A DNA stretch of 64,000 bases, taken from Saksenaea vasiformis B4078. Its lineage: Eukaryota; Mucoromycota; Mucoromycetes; Mucorales; Saksenaeaceae. The stretch lies in contig JNDT01002379.1 of assembly GCA_000697055.1 (NCBI GenBank), forward strand, positions 1 through 64,000. Reading direction: 5' to 3'. Within the stretch, counting starts at the first letter, position 1; each line of letters starts with the position of its first letter. Positions 34,364 through 51,057 of the stretch are shown one piece after another. Position numbers and translations under genes: made by a program. Below the pieces are notes generated by a model, which ran no database searches, was not told the DNA's origin, and worked only from the letters and a program-made list of their open reading frames with translations.

Positions 34364-37300
34364 ATGAACAAAATCGATAGCATTTCGCAACAAATTCTCG
34401 CTAAACTACCATTATTCAGGCTCAAAGGTAAGTTCATCACAACCAACCAGACGGAAGCCTGATGTATCCGTACAGATCTCATCAAAGCGGTTCGAGCATG
34501 CAAGACAGCAGCCGAGGAACGAGCAGTCATTCAGAAGGAATCGGCAAGAATAAGAACAGCTTTTAAGGAGGAGAATAGCGATACGCGTCATACCAATGTA
34601 TCCAAGCTGCTGTATATCCATATGCTTGGCTATCCCGCTCATTTTGGACAGATGGAATGTCTTAAGCTGGTCGCTAGTCCAAAGTTCGCAGATAAACGCT
34701 TGGGTTATTTGGGAATTATGCTCCTGATCGACGAAAAGACAGAAGTCTTGACGCTTGTTACCAATAGTTTGAAAAAGTATGCTGATGCTTGAATAACGTT
34801 ATCTGACCATCATACATTAGTGATCTAAACCATCATAATATGTACATTGTTGGTTTGGCCCTTTGCACCCTCGGAAATATCTCGTCATCGGAGATGGCTC
34901 GAGATCTATGCTCAGAGGTTGAGAAGCTCTTGGGCAGCTCCAACACCTACATCCGGAAAAAGGTAACACGACTATGCATCCACCGTATGTCAAGCGTTGA
35001 CACTGTAATTAGGCAGCACTATGTGCGTTGCGTATTATCCGTCGAGTACCTGAGCTGCACGAGAACTTTGTCTCGAAATCCAAATCTCTGTTGAACGATC
35101 GCAGCCACGGAGTTCTTATCACAGGTGTCACATTGGTGACTGAAATGTGTCAGCAACATCCAGAAAACATCGAAGTCTTTAGAAAGGTTAGCAGTTAGCG
35201 CAAGCATTGATAACGGGTTATTTATTGGGTTATAGGCTGTTCCTCTACTTGTTCGCCATTTGAAAAATCTTGTTAGCGCTGGGTTTTCGCCAGAGCACGA
35301 TGTCACAGGAGTTACCGATCCTTTCTTGCAGGTCAAAATACTACGACTTTTGCGTATCTTGGCCAAGGATAATCAAGAGGCGTCTGATGCAATGAATGAT
35401 ATTCTTGCCCAGGTAGCTACCAACACCGAAAGCACAAAGAATGTCGGCAACGCCATTTTGTACGAAACCGTGTTGACGATTATGGGTATCCAAAGTGAAG
35501 CAGGTTTACGGGTCCTTGCTGTTAACATTCTCGGCAAGTTTTTGAGTAATCGTGACAATAATATCCGGTAAGTAACCAGATGATGTAGGGGATCACGATG
35601 AGACTTACCCATAGCGCAGTTATGTTGCCCTGGAAACGTTGAACAAGACTGTTGGTATTGAGACACAGGCTGTGCAGCGACATCGTAATATTATTCTTGA
35701 TTGTCTGCGGGATGGTGATATCTCGATCCGTCGGCGGGCACTTGAATTGAGTTTTGCGTTGATCAACGAAGGAAATGTTCGTGTACTGACACGAGAGCTT
35801 CTTGCATTTTTGGAAGTTGCCGATACAGAATTCAAGCAAAGCATGACTACCAAGATATCCCTCGCGGCGGATAGATTTGCACCAAATAAGAGATGGCATA
35901 TTGATACCATGCTGCGTATGCTCAAATTGGCGGGCAATTATGTACGTGAAGAAGTCCTTGCAGGCTTCATCCGATTGGTCGCCCAAACATCGGAGTTGCA
36001 TCAATACACAGTACAAAAGCTCTATGCCGCTTTAAAGCGCGATATTTCGCAGGTAAAATTTCGATGAAGGTTTGAAGTTGTTTGGAAATAACTAACAGAG
36101 AAGACTAGGAAGGACTGGTGTTGGCTGGCGTCTGGGTTGTCGGTGAATATGGTGATGTACTGATTGGAGGTGGAAGTTTCGAAGATGAGGAGTCTATGCT
36201 TGAGGTAAGAAGGAAGAAGAGAAAAGTTGGATCCTCTAGAATGCATCATTTTGACAATGGAAGAGCAGGTTTCGGACAACTCACTCATTGGCTTACTGGA
36301 ATCTATTTTGATGGGACCCTATGTTAATCAACTGACACGCGAGTATGTCTTGATGGCATTAATGAAGCTATCCTCTCGTCTGCCAGACCCATCCTTCCAG
36401 AGCAAGATCAAGGAAATTCTGCATCGACATACCACTAGTATGGAGGTAGAAATTCAGCAACGTGCTGTAGAATACACCAACCTCTTCTCCTTCGATAACA
36501 TCCGGCCAGCTGTGCTCGAACGTATGCCCGTCCCCGAAGGGCGCACAATCATTGAATCAAACACGAATGGACCAAGTAGTCCTGGTATGATGTAGGATTA
36601 ATGTAGATACCTATGCTCATGTTCTTTCTAGGCGCAGGTTCAGGTCAGACATCAAGTAAGGGAGGACCAAGCGATCAAGATGTAAGATTTACGAAAAAGA
36701 AAAAAGAACGGAATTCGGACTGATATGATCTTTCAGTTACTCCTAGATCTTATGGGTGTTGGAACAGCGTCTGGTGGAGGGAACGAAGCGGCCGTATCAT
36801 CGCCACAGATGTCTGCAGCCCCTACTTCCCCGGCACAACCAACTCGCAACGCAGATCTTTTGGCAGATCTTTTTGGATCGAGTGGATCCGCCAACCAGCC
36901 CTCATCACCTGCCGTTAATTCTTCCCCTGCTGGTGGAAACGCTCTGCTAGATCTCCTGGGCGGTGGTAATGGATCACCTGTCGTTTCGACGCCGCCTACT
37001 CAAGTTAACAATAACATGGATCCTTTGGCTTCTCTTGGCCCAGCATTTTCTGCTGGAGTGTCGTTATCTGGGGCAAGCCCTCAATCGCCTGCTCCTAGTG
37101 GATACCAGGCATACTCAAAGAATGGCCTTTCCATCCGCTTCGTACCGTCACAGGATCGCAGCAACCCAGCTATTCTTAATATCCAGGTCCTGTTTTGCAA
37201 CACCACTAGTCAACCTATTTCCGAGCTTTCTTTCCAAGCGGCTGTGCCAAGGAGTCAGAGACTTCAGATGGCTGCTGCTAGCAGCAATATCGTACAGCCA

Positions 37301-37495
37301 AATGCAACCGAGAAGCAGCTAATGAGAATTAACAACCCACAACAGGTAAGAGAAAAAAGAGGTTACTAGTATATCGTATCGCTAATATGACAAAAGACTA
37401 CCATCAAATTCCGACTGCGCATCTCCTACGTCGCCGCAGGACAGAGGGTGGATGACCTTGGAGAATTTGGTCCGTTCCCCGAAGGCGCCTTTTAA
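34364..37495 (+). CDS. APL4: AP-1 complex gamma-adaptin
   Basis: An eleven-exon model (34364-34427, 34476-34776, 34821-34962, 35013-35186, 35236-35567, 35620-36052, 36109-36204, 36269-36584, 36632-36681, 36737-37345, 37397-37495) closes in frame at 871 residues. The N-terminal trunk shows [40 protein letters not shown] and [14 protein letters not shown], the classic gamma-adaptin blocks. After the trunk comes a Ser/Pro/Gly-rich hinge with clathrin-box-like LLDLL (in ALLDLLGGG) and related DLLLDLMG and LADLFG. The C-terminal gamma-ear domain runs from [11 protein letters not shown] to [11 protein letters not shown]-1 sorts clathrin-coated cargo between the trans-Golgi network and endosomes. 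The eighth exon start (3' splice at 36266-36268) is the only choice found that avoids a stop and keeps phase. Introns are 44-64 nt. Confidence 0.95.
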
Positions 37496-38820
37496 ATTTT
37501 CCTCTCCCTACACTCCTTTTATAACATTTATCTATGCGTCGATAGCAGGAAAGAAATAGCTTCCTCCGTAAAACAAAGAAAAATAAATCAAACTAAAGAT
37601 TTTTGTACGACTACGACAAATGTAAGTGAGGAAGAGCAATGCGTATTAATGTATTCAACTTCGCATGTCATGGAATTCACAAGTGAGCGAATTATGAAGC
37701 AACTTTGGTCCTTCGATGAACACAGAATTCATATAGAGTAGCATAAAATTACATCCACGGTAGCCGGACCTGTTCGATGTCCGGTGGGTTCGGCATTAGG
37801 GGAACCTGGCGACATAGGCCGGTGACCTGCACTGTACATGGCGTTCTTTTGCAGAAAATGAAAGGTGCTTAGTGTGCTACACTATGCACTTACTGAAATA
37901 TGTGCGAGGAGCACCGCTACAACCAAGATGATTCGGAATAGAGGTCTCGCAGGCTAAATGGTAGACAAAGGGACATGAGTGATCCTGAATGCGCATTCCA
38001 TCAAAGGTGCAGAGCCTATGACGATTTTGAGACACAGAGACGAAGAAAGAAGGAAGATCTTATGCGTCCGTTCAAATATACATCACATTTCACTATCTAA
38101 ACCAAATATTGCAATTGGACACTAGAACCAATAGTATACCAGCGAAGCGCATTTTGATTTGAGGTATAAAGGTCTGCTTCGCAGGCAACATTCAATAGTA
38201 TCGCGTGCAAAAAGGACTGCATCCGACGCAAAACTGATTTTGGAGCTAACGAAAAGCACGCTGGAGGTAGTGTAGTAAATCCATTCTTTGCAATTACTAT
38301 ATCATTTAAATGACATAAGCTTTTTCGTGTCGTTCGTGAGGCAATCGAAAGTTATCTTTCGATATAAGTAGTTATCTGAAGTGATATTTATCTTTCGAAA
38401 CATAAAAAGGGATGAAATGAGCAAAAGCATACAGGGAAAAAAAATCATAAGTCTTAGGAGAGGTATTCAAGAACAGGGGCCCATTTTATGACGAGCGTTT
38501 TGGATATACGGTGAAGCGGTTTGGAAGGACTTTTTGGTTTGAAAGACCGAAATTGGAGGGCAATGGGCTGCCCGGACCAATTTGAGCGAATGACAGCTCT
38601 AGAACAAAGTGCGGACCTTCCGCGCTGGCGAATAAAATATGATAGAACAAAGTGCGGATGTCAAAAGTTTGTTGACTGTAACAGTCGGCCCTTTTTGGGG
38701 CGCGGCCCTACCATATACAGTAACAAAATGGACAAGCAAATGCTGTTGGTTTCTCATAGAAATGGCTTATATATAGCGTCCACCTTTTGACTCTAATCTG
38801 TAAATTTTTTTATAATTATA
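37496..38820. other. Intergenic, no gene recognised
   Basis: A plus ORF at 38521-38790 has no recognisable domain and contains the repeated word AGAACAAAGTGCGGA. A perfect 8-bp inverted repeat (ATCGAAAG/CTTTCGAT) occurs at 38344-38363. Confidence 0.4.
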
Positions 38821-39600
38821 ATGGATTGCAATCAAAGCCAGCCATCTCAGCAAGATCCAGCACTTCAACATCTGGTCTCACTATGTGTACGTATTGCTGT
38901 TAAACTCTCGTGAAATACATATTAATGCTAACGGTTAACAGCCGGCTCGTCTGATGAAGTCAACAGAATGGAATTGGCTTCCATGGAAGAAACGCAATCA
39001 AATCCAGAGGGACTTACTCCAAGCGAAGACAACAGTAATGACGAGGCGTCAGATGGATCGCTGCACGTTCAGTACCTGGCTAGCTTGCGAGATAGACTAA
39101 AGCATGAAATGGAACAATCGCCTAAAAAGATTCCCAAGCGCTATCAGAATCAGGGTTATTGGGTGACACCACCTAGTCCGTATTTTGCTCTCCGTGGCCA
39201 AACAAGATTGGACCCCTCACCACTTTACTATCCTCGCGTATTTGTGTGGCTAGTCCATCTTCTCATCAAGGATTTCAAGTGCCCTCAATGCTCTGGAGGT
39301 TTTCGCGTACGTGGCTGGGCAGACAGACCAATTGCAAGAAAGTTTTCGATGTGCACGACAATTTCTACATCATGTCGAATAGATATCAATGCAAACGGTG
39401 CAGTCGATCATACTTGGGACATGACAATGAAATTATCAAAAATCTACCGCGATACTTTCTCACCGCGGAGCAGTATCTCGAGAGTTGATGAATATGATGC
39501 GTAGCTGCTTCCATTCCGGAATAGGACCTGGTCCATTTTCTCGAACCATCGGTGAGCATCATCACCTGTTACGATATATCTTGCTGATATTTGTTAGCTG
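38821..39600 (+). pseudogene. Mobile-element-associated zinc-ribbon-like protein (DUF6729-like), frameshifted
   Basis: A short first exon (MDCNQSQPSQQDP..., from 38821) is followed after an intron by a frame with YPRVFVWLVHLLIKDFKCPQ, a CPQC pair, then in another frame VFDVHDNFYIMSNRYQCKRC and NLPRYFLTAEQYLE, then in a third frame LMNMMRSCFHSGIGPGPFSR. The order (HLL...CPxC...RvvD...nFyi...YxC..C...LP...LT...MRS) resembles a domain found in many fungal transposon-linked proteins, which I recall as DUF6729. Two frame changes (near 39345 and 39490) within one domain indicate a broken gene. Its 3' end runs into the lone MULE terminal repeat. The family name is from memory and should be treated as tentative. 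Confidence 0.5.
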
Positions 39601-39712
39601 GTTTTCTAATGAGTATGTCGTGCAGTACGCATCTCTTTATTTGGACCTTGTACTACTCGACACGACATTTTCCCTGTTATGGCTTAGCTAACGTCGTTTC
39701 CCACGTAATTCT
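39596..39712 (-). repeat. Lone copy of the MULE terminal inverted repeat
   Basis: About 117 bp aligns with the outer block of the right MULE repeat (10735-10859) in the same orientation. It shares GAGTATGTCGTG, CTCTTTATTTGGA, ACTCGACACGACATTTT, GGCTTAGCTAACGTCGT and CACGTAATTC. It has changed CGTGTCCCG to CGTTTCCCA, which breaks one arm of the internal inverted repeat. No partner repeat was found nearby, so it is a solo end or a deleted copy of the same family. Confidence 0.8.
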
Positions 39713-39719
39713 AAACGAA

Positions 39720-41069
39720 TTGTGACAGAAGAACAGCGGGAAGTCTGGATGGAGTTTCTAATATAATGAGGATAGCAAATCCAGTGTTTCCCTCGTTTGG
39801 AGATAAACGGTTATGATGGCACATTTCCAAGTGCGAAGTGTTTAATGAATATGTACAATAATTGCGTGGAATTGCGTTCGATGGACCATTATCCGCATAC
39901 GAGTACAGTTCTCAACACTGATCATAGCCATAGAATGCGTAAGATAGTAAGTTATATCTACTTTGTTTGACTAAACGTAATCCGTAGGTCCTAAAGTATG
40001 TCTCCAAATTTCTCATCACTCATGTTCCTGGTGGTCTTGGACAATGAATAACGAATGTGCATAAATCCGGATTTATGCCTAGAAAGGAAACTGCCAGTCA
40101 AATCATTATGATTTATTATCGAGAAGAAAAGCAGCGCCTGTCCAGCATTAGTTAGTATAGATATAATACTTAGATACAGTTGGAAAAGACAACATAGAGA
40201 TTTTGAATAAATCTGTGTAAACGGTCTCAAAGCAGTTCTACCCGTTTTCTCTGGTACTAATTTCATGTGAAGGTTGGTCTGCAGATGAAGAGACGTCTGA
40301 AGTCTGACTTGAATAAAACGTGACCTAAACATGTCTGATCTATGGTGCGATAGATTGAACATCTAAAGTGTGATAGATCCTTTTCTTAGGAGCCATATCA
40401 AATTTCGTGGCTTGGAGATCAATAAGGTGTAGGGGTTTTGCTGTTGCACAAGCTATGGCTCCAAAAGATGCCGGTCGGATTAAGTATGGTTCTTAAGAGA
40501 TCTGGTGATAGATCAACAACAGTGATTTCTTTGTATTGTGAAGTATAAGATAGGGACGACAACCACATTTCAGTCCTCATTCTCTTATTTTGTCGTTTTT
40601 GCCTTTATCATGGAGAGGAGGTTCAGGAACCACCTCGCCGTCGGAGACGATATGGATATCAGCATAGCCCTCTATCCGACCTGCCTGATCGTGATTATTC
40701 GTTTGTGCGTAAACTAAAGCTGTCCAGTTTCCTGCAAGAGGACTATAAGCACCTGAGGGCATGTGTATCTTGTTTTTCTCTGGACAAAAGCTAAATGCAT
40801 TGATGTAGGTTGCTCTTCGTGCACTTGCGGAAGAATACACCACTGCTTGCCAGTGTGCAATGTTTCTCGTTAACCTACACATTCGCCGTTGGCTCGAGGG
40901 CCAGATAGAAGTTTTCCCTCCGATTTCCAAGGAATATTTCTTCACTGCTGCTTTCAGGATGGTATTGCAGCGAGATCCCGGCACCAATGTCAGAGTAGCT
41001 TTTGTATGATGTTACTATAATTGATCAATCAGCAGGCTAAAATTCTTTGTCTTCTGTATACTTTGTAGT
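39720..41069. other. Intergenic between mobile-element remnants
   Basis: Apart from the minus ORF at 40577-40987 (separate entry), nothing recognisable was found. Upstream exons of the second Fanzor-like gene could lie in its last few hundred bases. Confidence 0.4.
40577..40987 (-). CDS. Hypothetical protein
   Basis: An open frame of 136 codons with balanced composition ends GKNDKIRE. It contains IHMPSGAYSPLAGNWTALVY and RIEGYADIHIVSDGEVV. No family is recognised. It is divergent from the second Fanzor-like gene, about 80 bp from the first exon recognised there, so it could be an accessory ORF of the same mobile unit, or chance. Confidence 0.3.
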   Translation of the reverse strand: MVPGSRCNTILKAAVKKYSLEIGGKTSIWPSSQRRMCRLTRNIAHWQAVVYSSASARRATYINAFSFCPEKNKIHMPSGAYSPLAGNWTALVYAQTNNHDQAGRIEGYADIHIVSDGEVVPEPPLHDKGKNDKIRE

Positions 41070-43237
41070 CCGCCTATCGATGGTGCGTTGACCTGAGAGA
41101 AACTTTTGAGACCGTATTTAATTTGTGCAGATTCGATCCACAAACATCAGAAGGTACATAAAAGGACTTACGCCTTTTAAGGATATTCATGTATTATTAG
41201 AAAACCATTCTCTCCCGACACTAACGCACGTCTTAAGAGACCTGGCTCCTTCGTTTGCAGGGAAAATAACTGCCAGTGAGCGCTTAATATCAAAGAGGCA
41301 AAAAGGCAGTTGTATATTTACGTTTTTTCGCCTTCGTAGACACCTTTGAACATGTCACGACAAATCTCTCAGTCTACATGAGAAGAACATTTAAAGCATT
41401 CTTTCTTCGCCTTTTCGAACGGTATCCTCAAACCCAATACCACAATGTGAATGGCCTAGGTATTATATCTTATTCATTTCCTCTACAGTAGCAAATGTGA
41501 TATTTGTAATTCTAGCAACTCGCTGCACGAACGCAGTCTTGGCACAGAACAATTTCGACGATAACGCATGGCCAGCGTTTGGTACTGATGCGGTTGCAGA
41601 GTTCGAAGCATTCTATACGTAGGTTTTATATGATTGTTAACCATTTCGTGATTGTGTATCACTAACTGCTCCATGTCTTATAGCGAGTTTCTGTGGACTT
41701 GCACGGAAACCTTCGGAAACACGGACATTTCAGGCGATTTAAGCGATGAGCAGAAGGAAAGTTTACCTCCCTCCATGCTACAATTTTCTTTCCAGCTGCT
41801 TAAACAATCGAACGAGTACGATGGAGAAGGCTGGTCACTACTACCGTTAGCAAAAAATCAAATAGGTATAATTGAATGAGCGAAAGCCTCTAACTACTGT
41901 TGACACGGCGGATAACTTACGTGATCGGCAAACAAGGCAGCACCATACGTTTACGGTCACGAATGATTATTACCAGTAATATAGCAAGATGACGTTCGTC
42001 ATGGTGTGGTAACCATATCAATTTCCAGGAACAGCTCCAAATTCACCTAGAGTCTCCAAATGGAGCGGAAGAACCGCTTAGCTGCGAATATGCAGCAGGT
42101 GTATGATCGTCTGGCGGAGCACCCAAGCACGCAGGCTTCGCTTTTAGGGTTTCAGACTATCTTTCGACGCAATTTGCGGAGAAAGATAGGTACTTTCTGA
42201 ATATATATCGCTCGTATGTGTCCGTTCTAAAAGGATTTTGCTAGGACTGAGGAATATAATCGTCATTATCGTCATAGAGAAAGACGTGGGCTCCTGGAAT
42301 CTGCGAGAAAAATGACAATGGACGTTATTGCGGATCAAGCTGCAGGCTTCTATCCTAATACAAGTTTGGTAAGCCCATCAACGCATCATACGAGTGCATT
42401 AATCGTTATGCGAATAGCCACCTATCCAACATGTACACAAAGAGAACAAGAGGCACCGAAAACGAAGACGCCAGCAGCACCGGCGAAATCAAGGAGGCGG
42501 CCACCGGGACCAGCGCCGGGTTCTAATCGCTTACGGTGACGCGGACCTACATACCGGCACGTATACGACGTATGGTCCTCTGCCAGTCAAGGCAAGCATT
42601 TGATTCATGTTGATATTGAATTTTTAATTGCTATTCTATGTAGATGTTTCGCAAAGTCTTGGCTCGGCGATGCCCGGTGATATGTGTAGATGAGTATAAG
42701 ACCAGCAGGGTCTGTAGCATCTGTCATAACGATACTATCCAGCTGCGTGATCCTAACCTACGCATTTGCAACCACAAGTATGTATAATATGCAACCAAAC
42801 ATAACGAAAGTCTAAACATTAAAAATCGTTCATTAGAAAAAAGTACCTAAGCAAGCGCCCGAACAAGCGAAAGCGGCAATCTGTCTCGACGAAAACGATG
42901 AACTATTGCACGCTACATGCGAATGCCCTGACAGGCGTCAACTAGGTACAGTCTTGGTACACTGTCTCTGGCTAACCGCCTTAATAGCTCCAGCCGATTT
43001 TCGGAATATCGTCTATCCCATTCGGCTGTGTCCCCAGTGCGTATATGATAGACAAGGAGAGATGACACCTTTGGTAAGTAATACGATTAGTAGGATATGC
43101 TAAGTCTCTAACATTAGTTTTGGAACAGAGACGTTAATGCCGGCCGTAACATGCGTGAGATACTTGTCCGTTACATTGAATCCGGATGCCAGTTAACGTC
43201 TCGTCCCGAAGCGCTGTCTCGGACAGCTCAGCAGTGA
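41070..43237 (+). CDS. Fanzor-like (eukaryotic TnpB) RNA-guided endonuclease gene, possibly decayed
   Basis: Many short exons with clean splice sites could be traced: ?-41153, 41201-41275, 41340-41459, 41516-41618, 41684-41865, then after an unresolved stretch ?-42098, 42156-42189, 42245-42368, 42418-42591, 42644-42777, 42837-43073, 43118-43237. The C-terminal half carries the TnpB/Fanzor nuclease signature: LIAYGDADLHTG, PLPVKMFRKVL, VICVDEYKTSRVCSICHND (RuvC-II-region Glu and first zinc-ribbon CxxC), CPQC, then WNRDVNAGRNM (RuvC-III Asp) and a short tail to TGA at 43235-43237. A segment SCEYAADYLSTQF...NRHYRHRERR matches MHEYATWNLRASY...NRHRLRRER of the Fanzor-like gene at 1-276. The RuvC-I DPG could not be found (41866-42040 does not join cleanly), and one splice near 42777/42837 needs a non-standard choice. 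The copy may be dead. Confidence 0.7.
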
Positions 43238-44412
43238 GGCACTGCTATCTGGTCACTCGTTTGACAAGTAAGTATTTGAGTTAGGTCTTACGAGTCACGC
43301 TTTGGAACGACGTGTTAATGAGAAATTAGGGCTATCCAGACACCGTCTGTGAGCCGGGCAATGTGTGGGTAGAAAAGGGAAAATCATTGTGTTAACTGTA
43401 TCTCCGACCTGCACATGTAATTTAAAGTCAGTGAAAAGGTTTCCTTTGTAAGATGAGTATGTAGTGAAAGAATTCATTAGGAGATTATGAATAGCAGAGT
43501 AATGAGACAGGTCATTCAATTATATGAATAGTATCAAATGTGAGTGGATAAGCAGAAATTTAATCCAATCGATTGGGAATCCCGGTTAAGATAATATCAT
43601 GTCCAAAGTAATGAATAGCAAGAATAAAAAAGCGTATAGAAAGGTAATCAAAAGGATGTAATATACATCTAAAGTCTACTCTCCCCTAGCCTTCTAAAAT
43701 AGAGGATATCCAGGTTATCAAATGAAAAACCTGGGGCCAAAAATTTTGTCCCGCGAAAAACGTCAACAGAATTGTTTTTCTTTTACTTCAGCTGACTTCT
43801 CTCGAACCATTCAGTCATTACTTGCTATTCTATATCTACAAGTATCAGACATCGCTACCAGATTACTCGATTGCTTTGGGTAAGTCTAAATCAACAAAAT
43901 TTCGGTGAAAGGAAAGAGGAATGGGATTCACCTTTCTTCACATGTCTCCTTGGAGTGGGATGACGCGCATGGTTACAATTATACAGACGTGACAAAAAGA
44001 CTCAATGGGTATTTACTATTTAAAAGCAAAATGACTGAAGGAGCATAAAAAAGAAAAGGAAAAAAAAGGAGAAAGAGAGAGAGAAGGAAGGAGAAAGAGG
44101 GAAGAAAAAGAAAGAAAGACAGTGTGTACATGTTTATGCTTATATCGTGTATGCGTCTATCTGTGTTTATGGGCAGGTGGATAGGTTTTGTGGTTTTTGT
44201 AAGAGCAGGCAGACAGGAAGGGGAACAGCAGAATAAAAAGGCATAACCGTTGTTAGTAGGATAATTTAGTGACGCTGATCCAGATCGGAAGCAAGCCTAA
44301 TACCAGTGGGACTGCCACCTAAAAGAAAACGAAACGACACAACAAGCATACGAGCCTTCTTTTCTGATCAGCTGATTGCTGCAGATCAACATTTACACCT
44401 ACTTTGAGGATC
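43238..44412. other. Intergenic, promoter side of the CHD gene
   Basis: No gene recognised. A purine-rich tract (AAAGAAAGG/GAGAGA types) spans about 44040-44127, some 300 bp upstream of the CHD start codon. Confidence 0.45.
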
Positions 44413-50608
<6,196 letters not shown>

Positions 50609-51057
50609 AAAAGAAAAGTTATATATATAAATGGAAGAAAAAAAAAGATCTGTACAGAGATTTAATTCTTTGTATATGTCCACTGCATATTCGACGCTGG
50701 TATTGATGCCTTTTATTTTTATTTTTTTTTTTGTTGCAATAACAGTTGACCTTATTTACTTTCTAAATACGCATTCATGTGCTGTTTGTGGGATTTTTCT
50801 TTATTGCAGAAGTATCATTTTGGAACAATTGCATTATGTTAGATTGGTACCTCGAAAAGAGCTACTTCCCAACGTAAAAATTATTAGAAATAAGGCTAAG
50901 GTACTACAGCAATCCTTGAGATGTCTCTTGAAAGACGTGGTACGTTGAGAGCAACTTTCGGCTCAATATTTATCCTGCGACGACATAATCATTTGGTGCA
51001 GTCTGCTGAGATCTTCACGACATGCACCAGCGCGATCTGTCTGTACATTAATACGCG
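50609..51057. other. Intergenic between the CHD gene and the next gene
   Basis: Contains a T-rich tract near 50715-50735; no gene seen. Confidence 0.45.

Noticed and set aside
36205..36268. Splice acceptor at CTCTAG (36240) for the seventh gamma-adaptin intron
   Set aside because: It gives a frame with an early stop; the acceptor ending at 36268 keeps phase and yields a sensible gamma-adaptin sequence.
43290..43340. Apparent echo of the RuvC-III coding sequence (tttggaacgacgtgttaatg) downstream of the Fanzor-like stop
   Set aside because: Similarity to 43118-43150 is short and imperfect; it could be chance.
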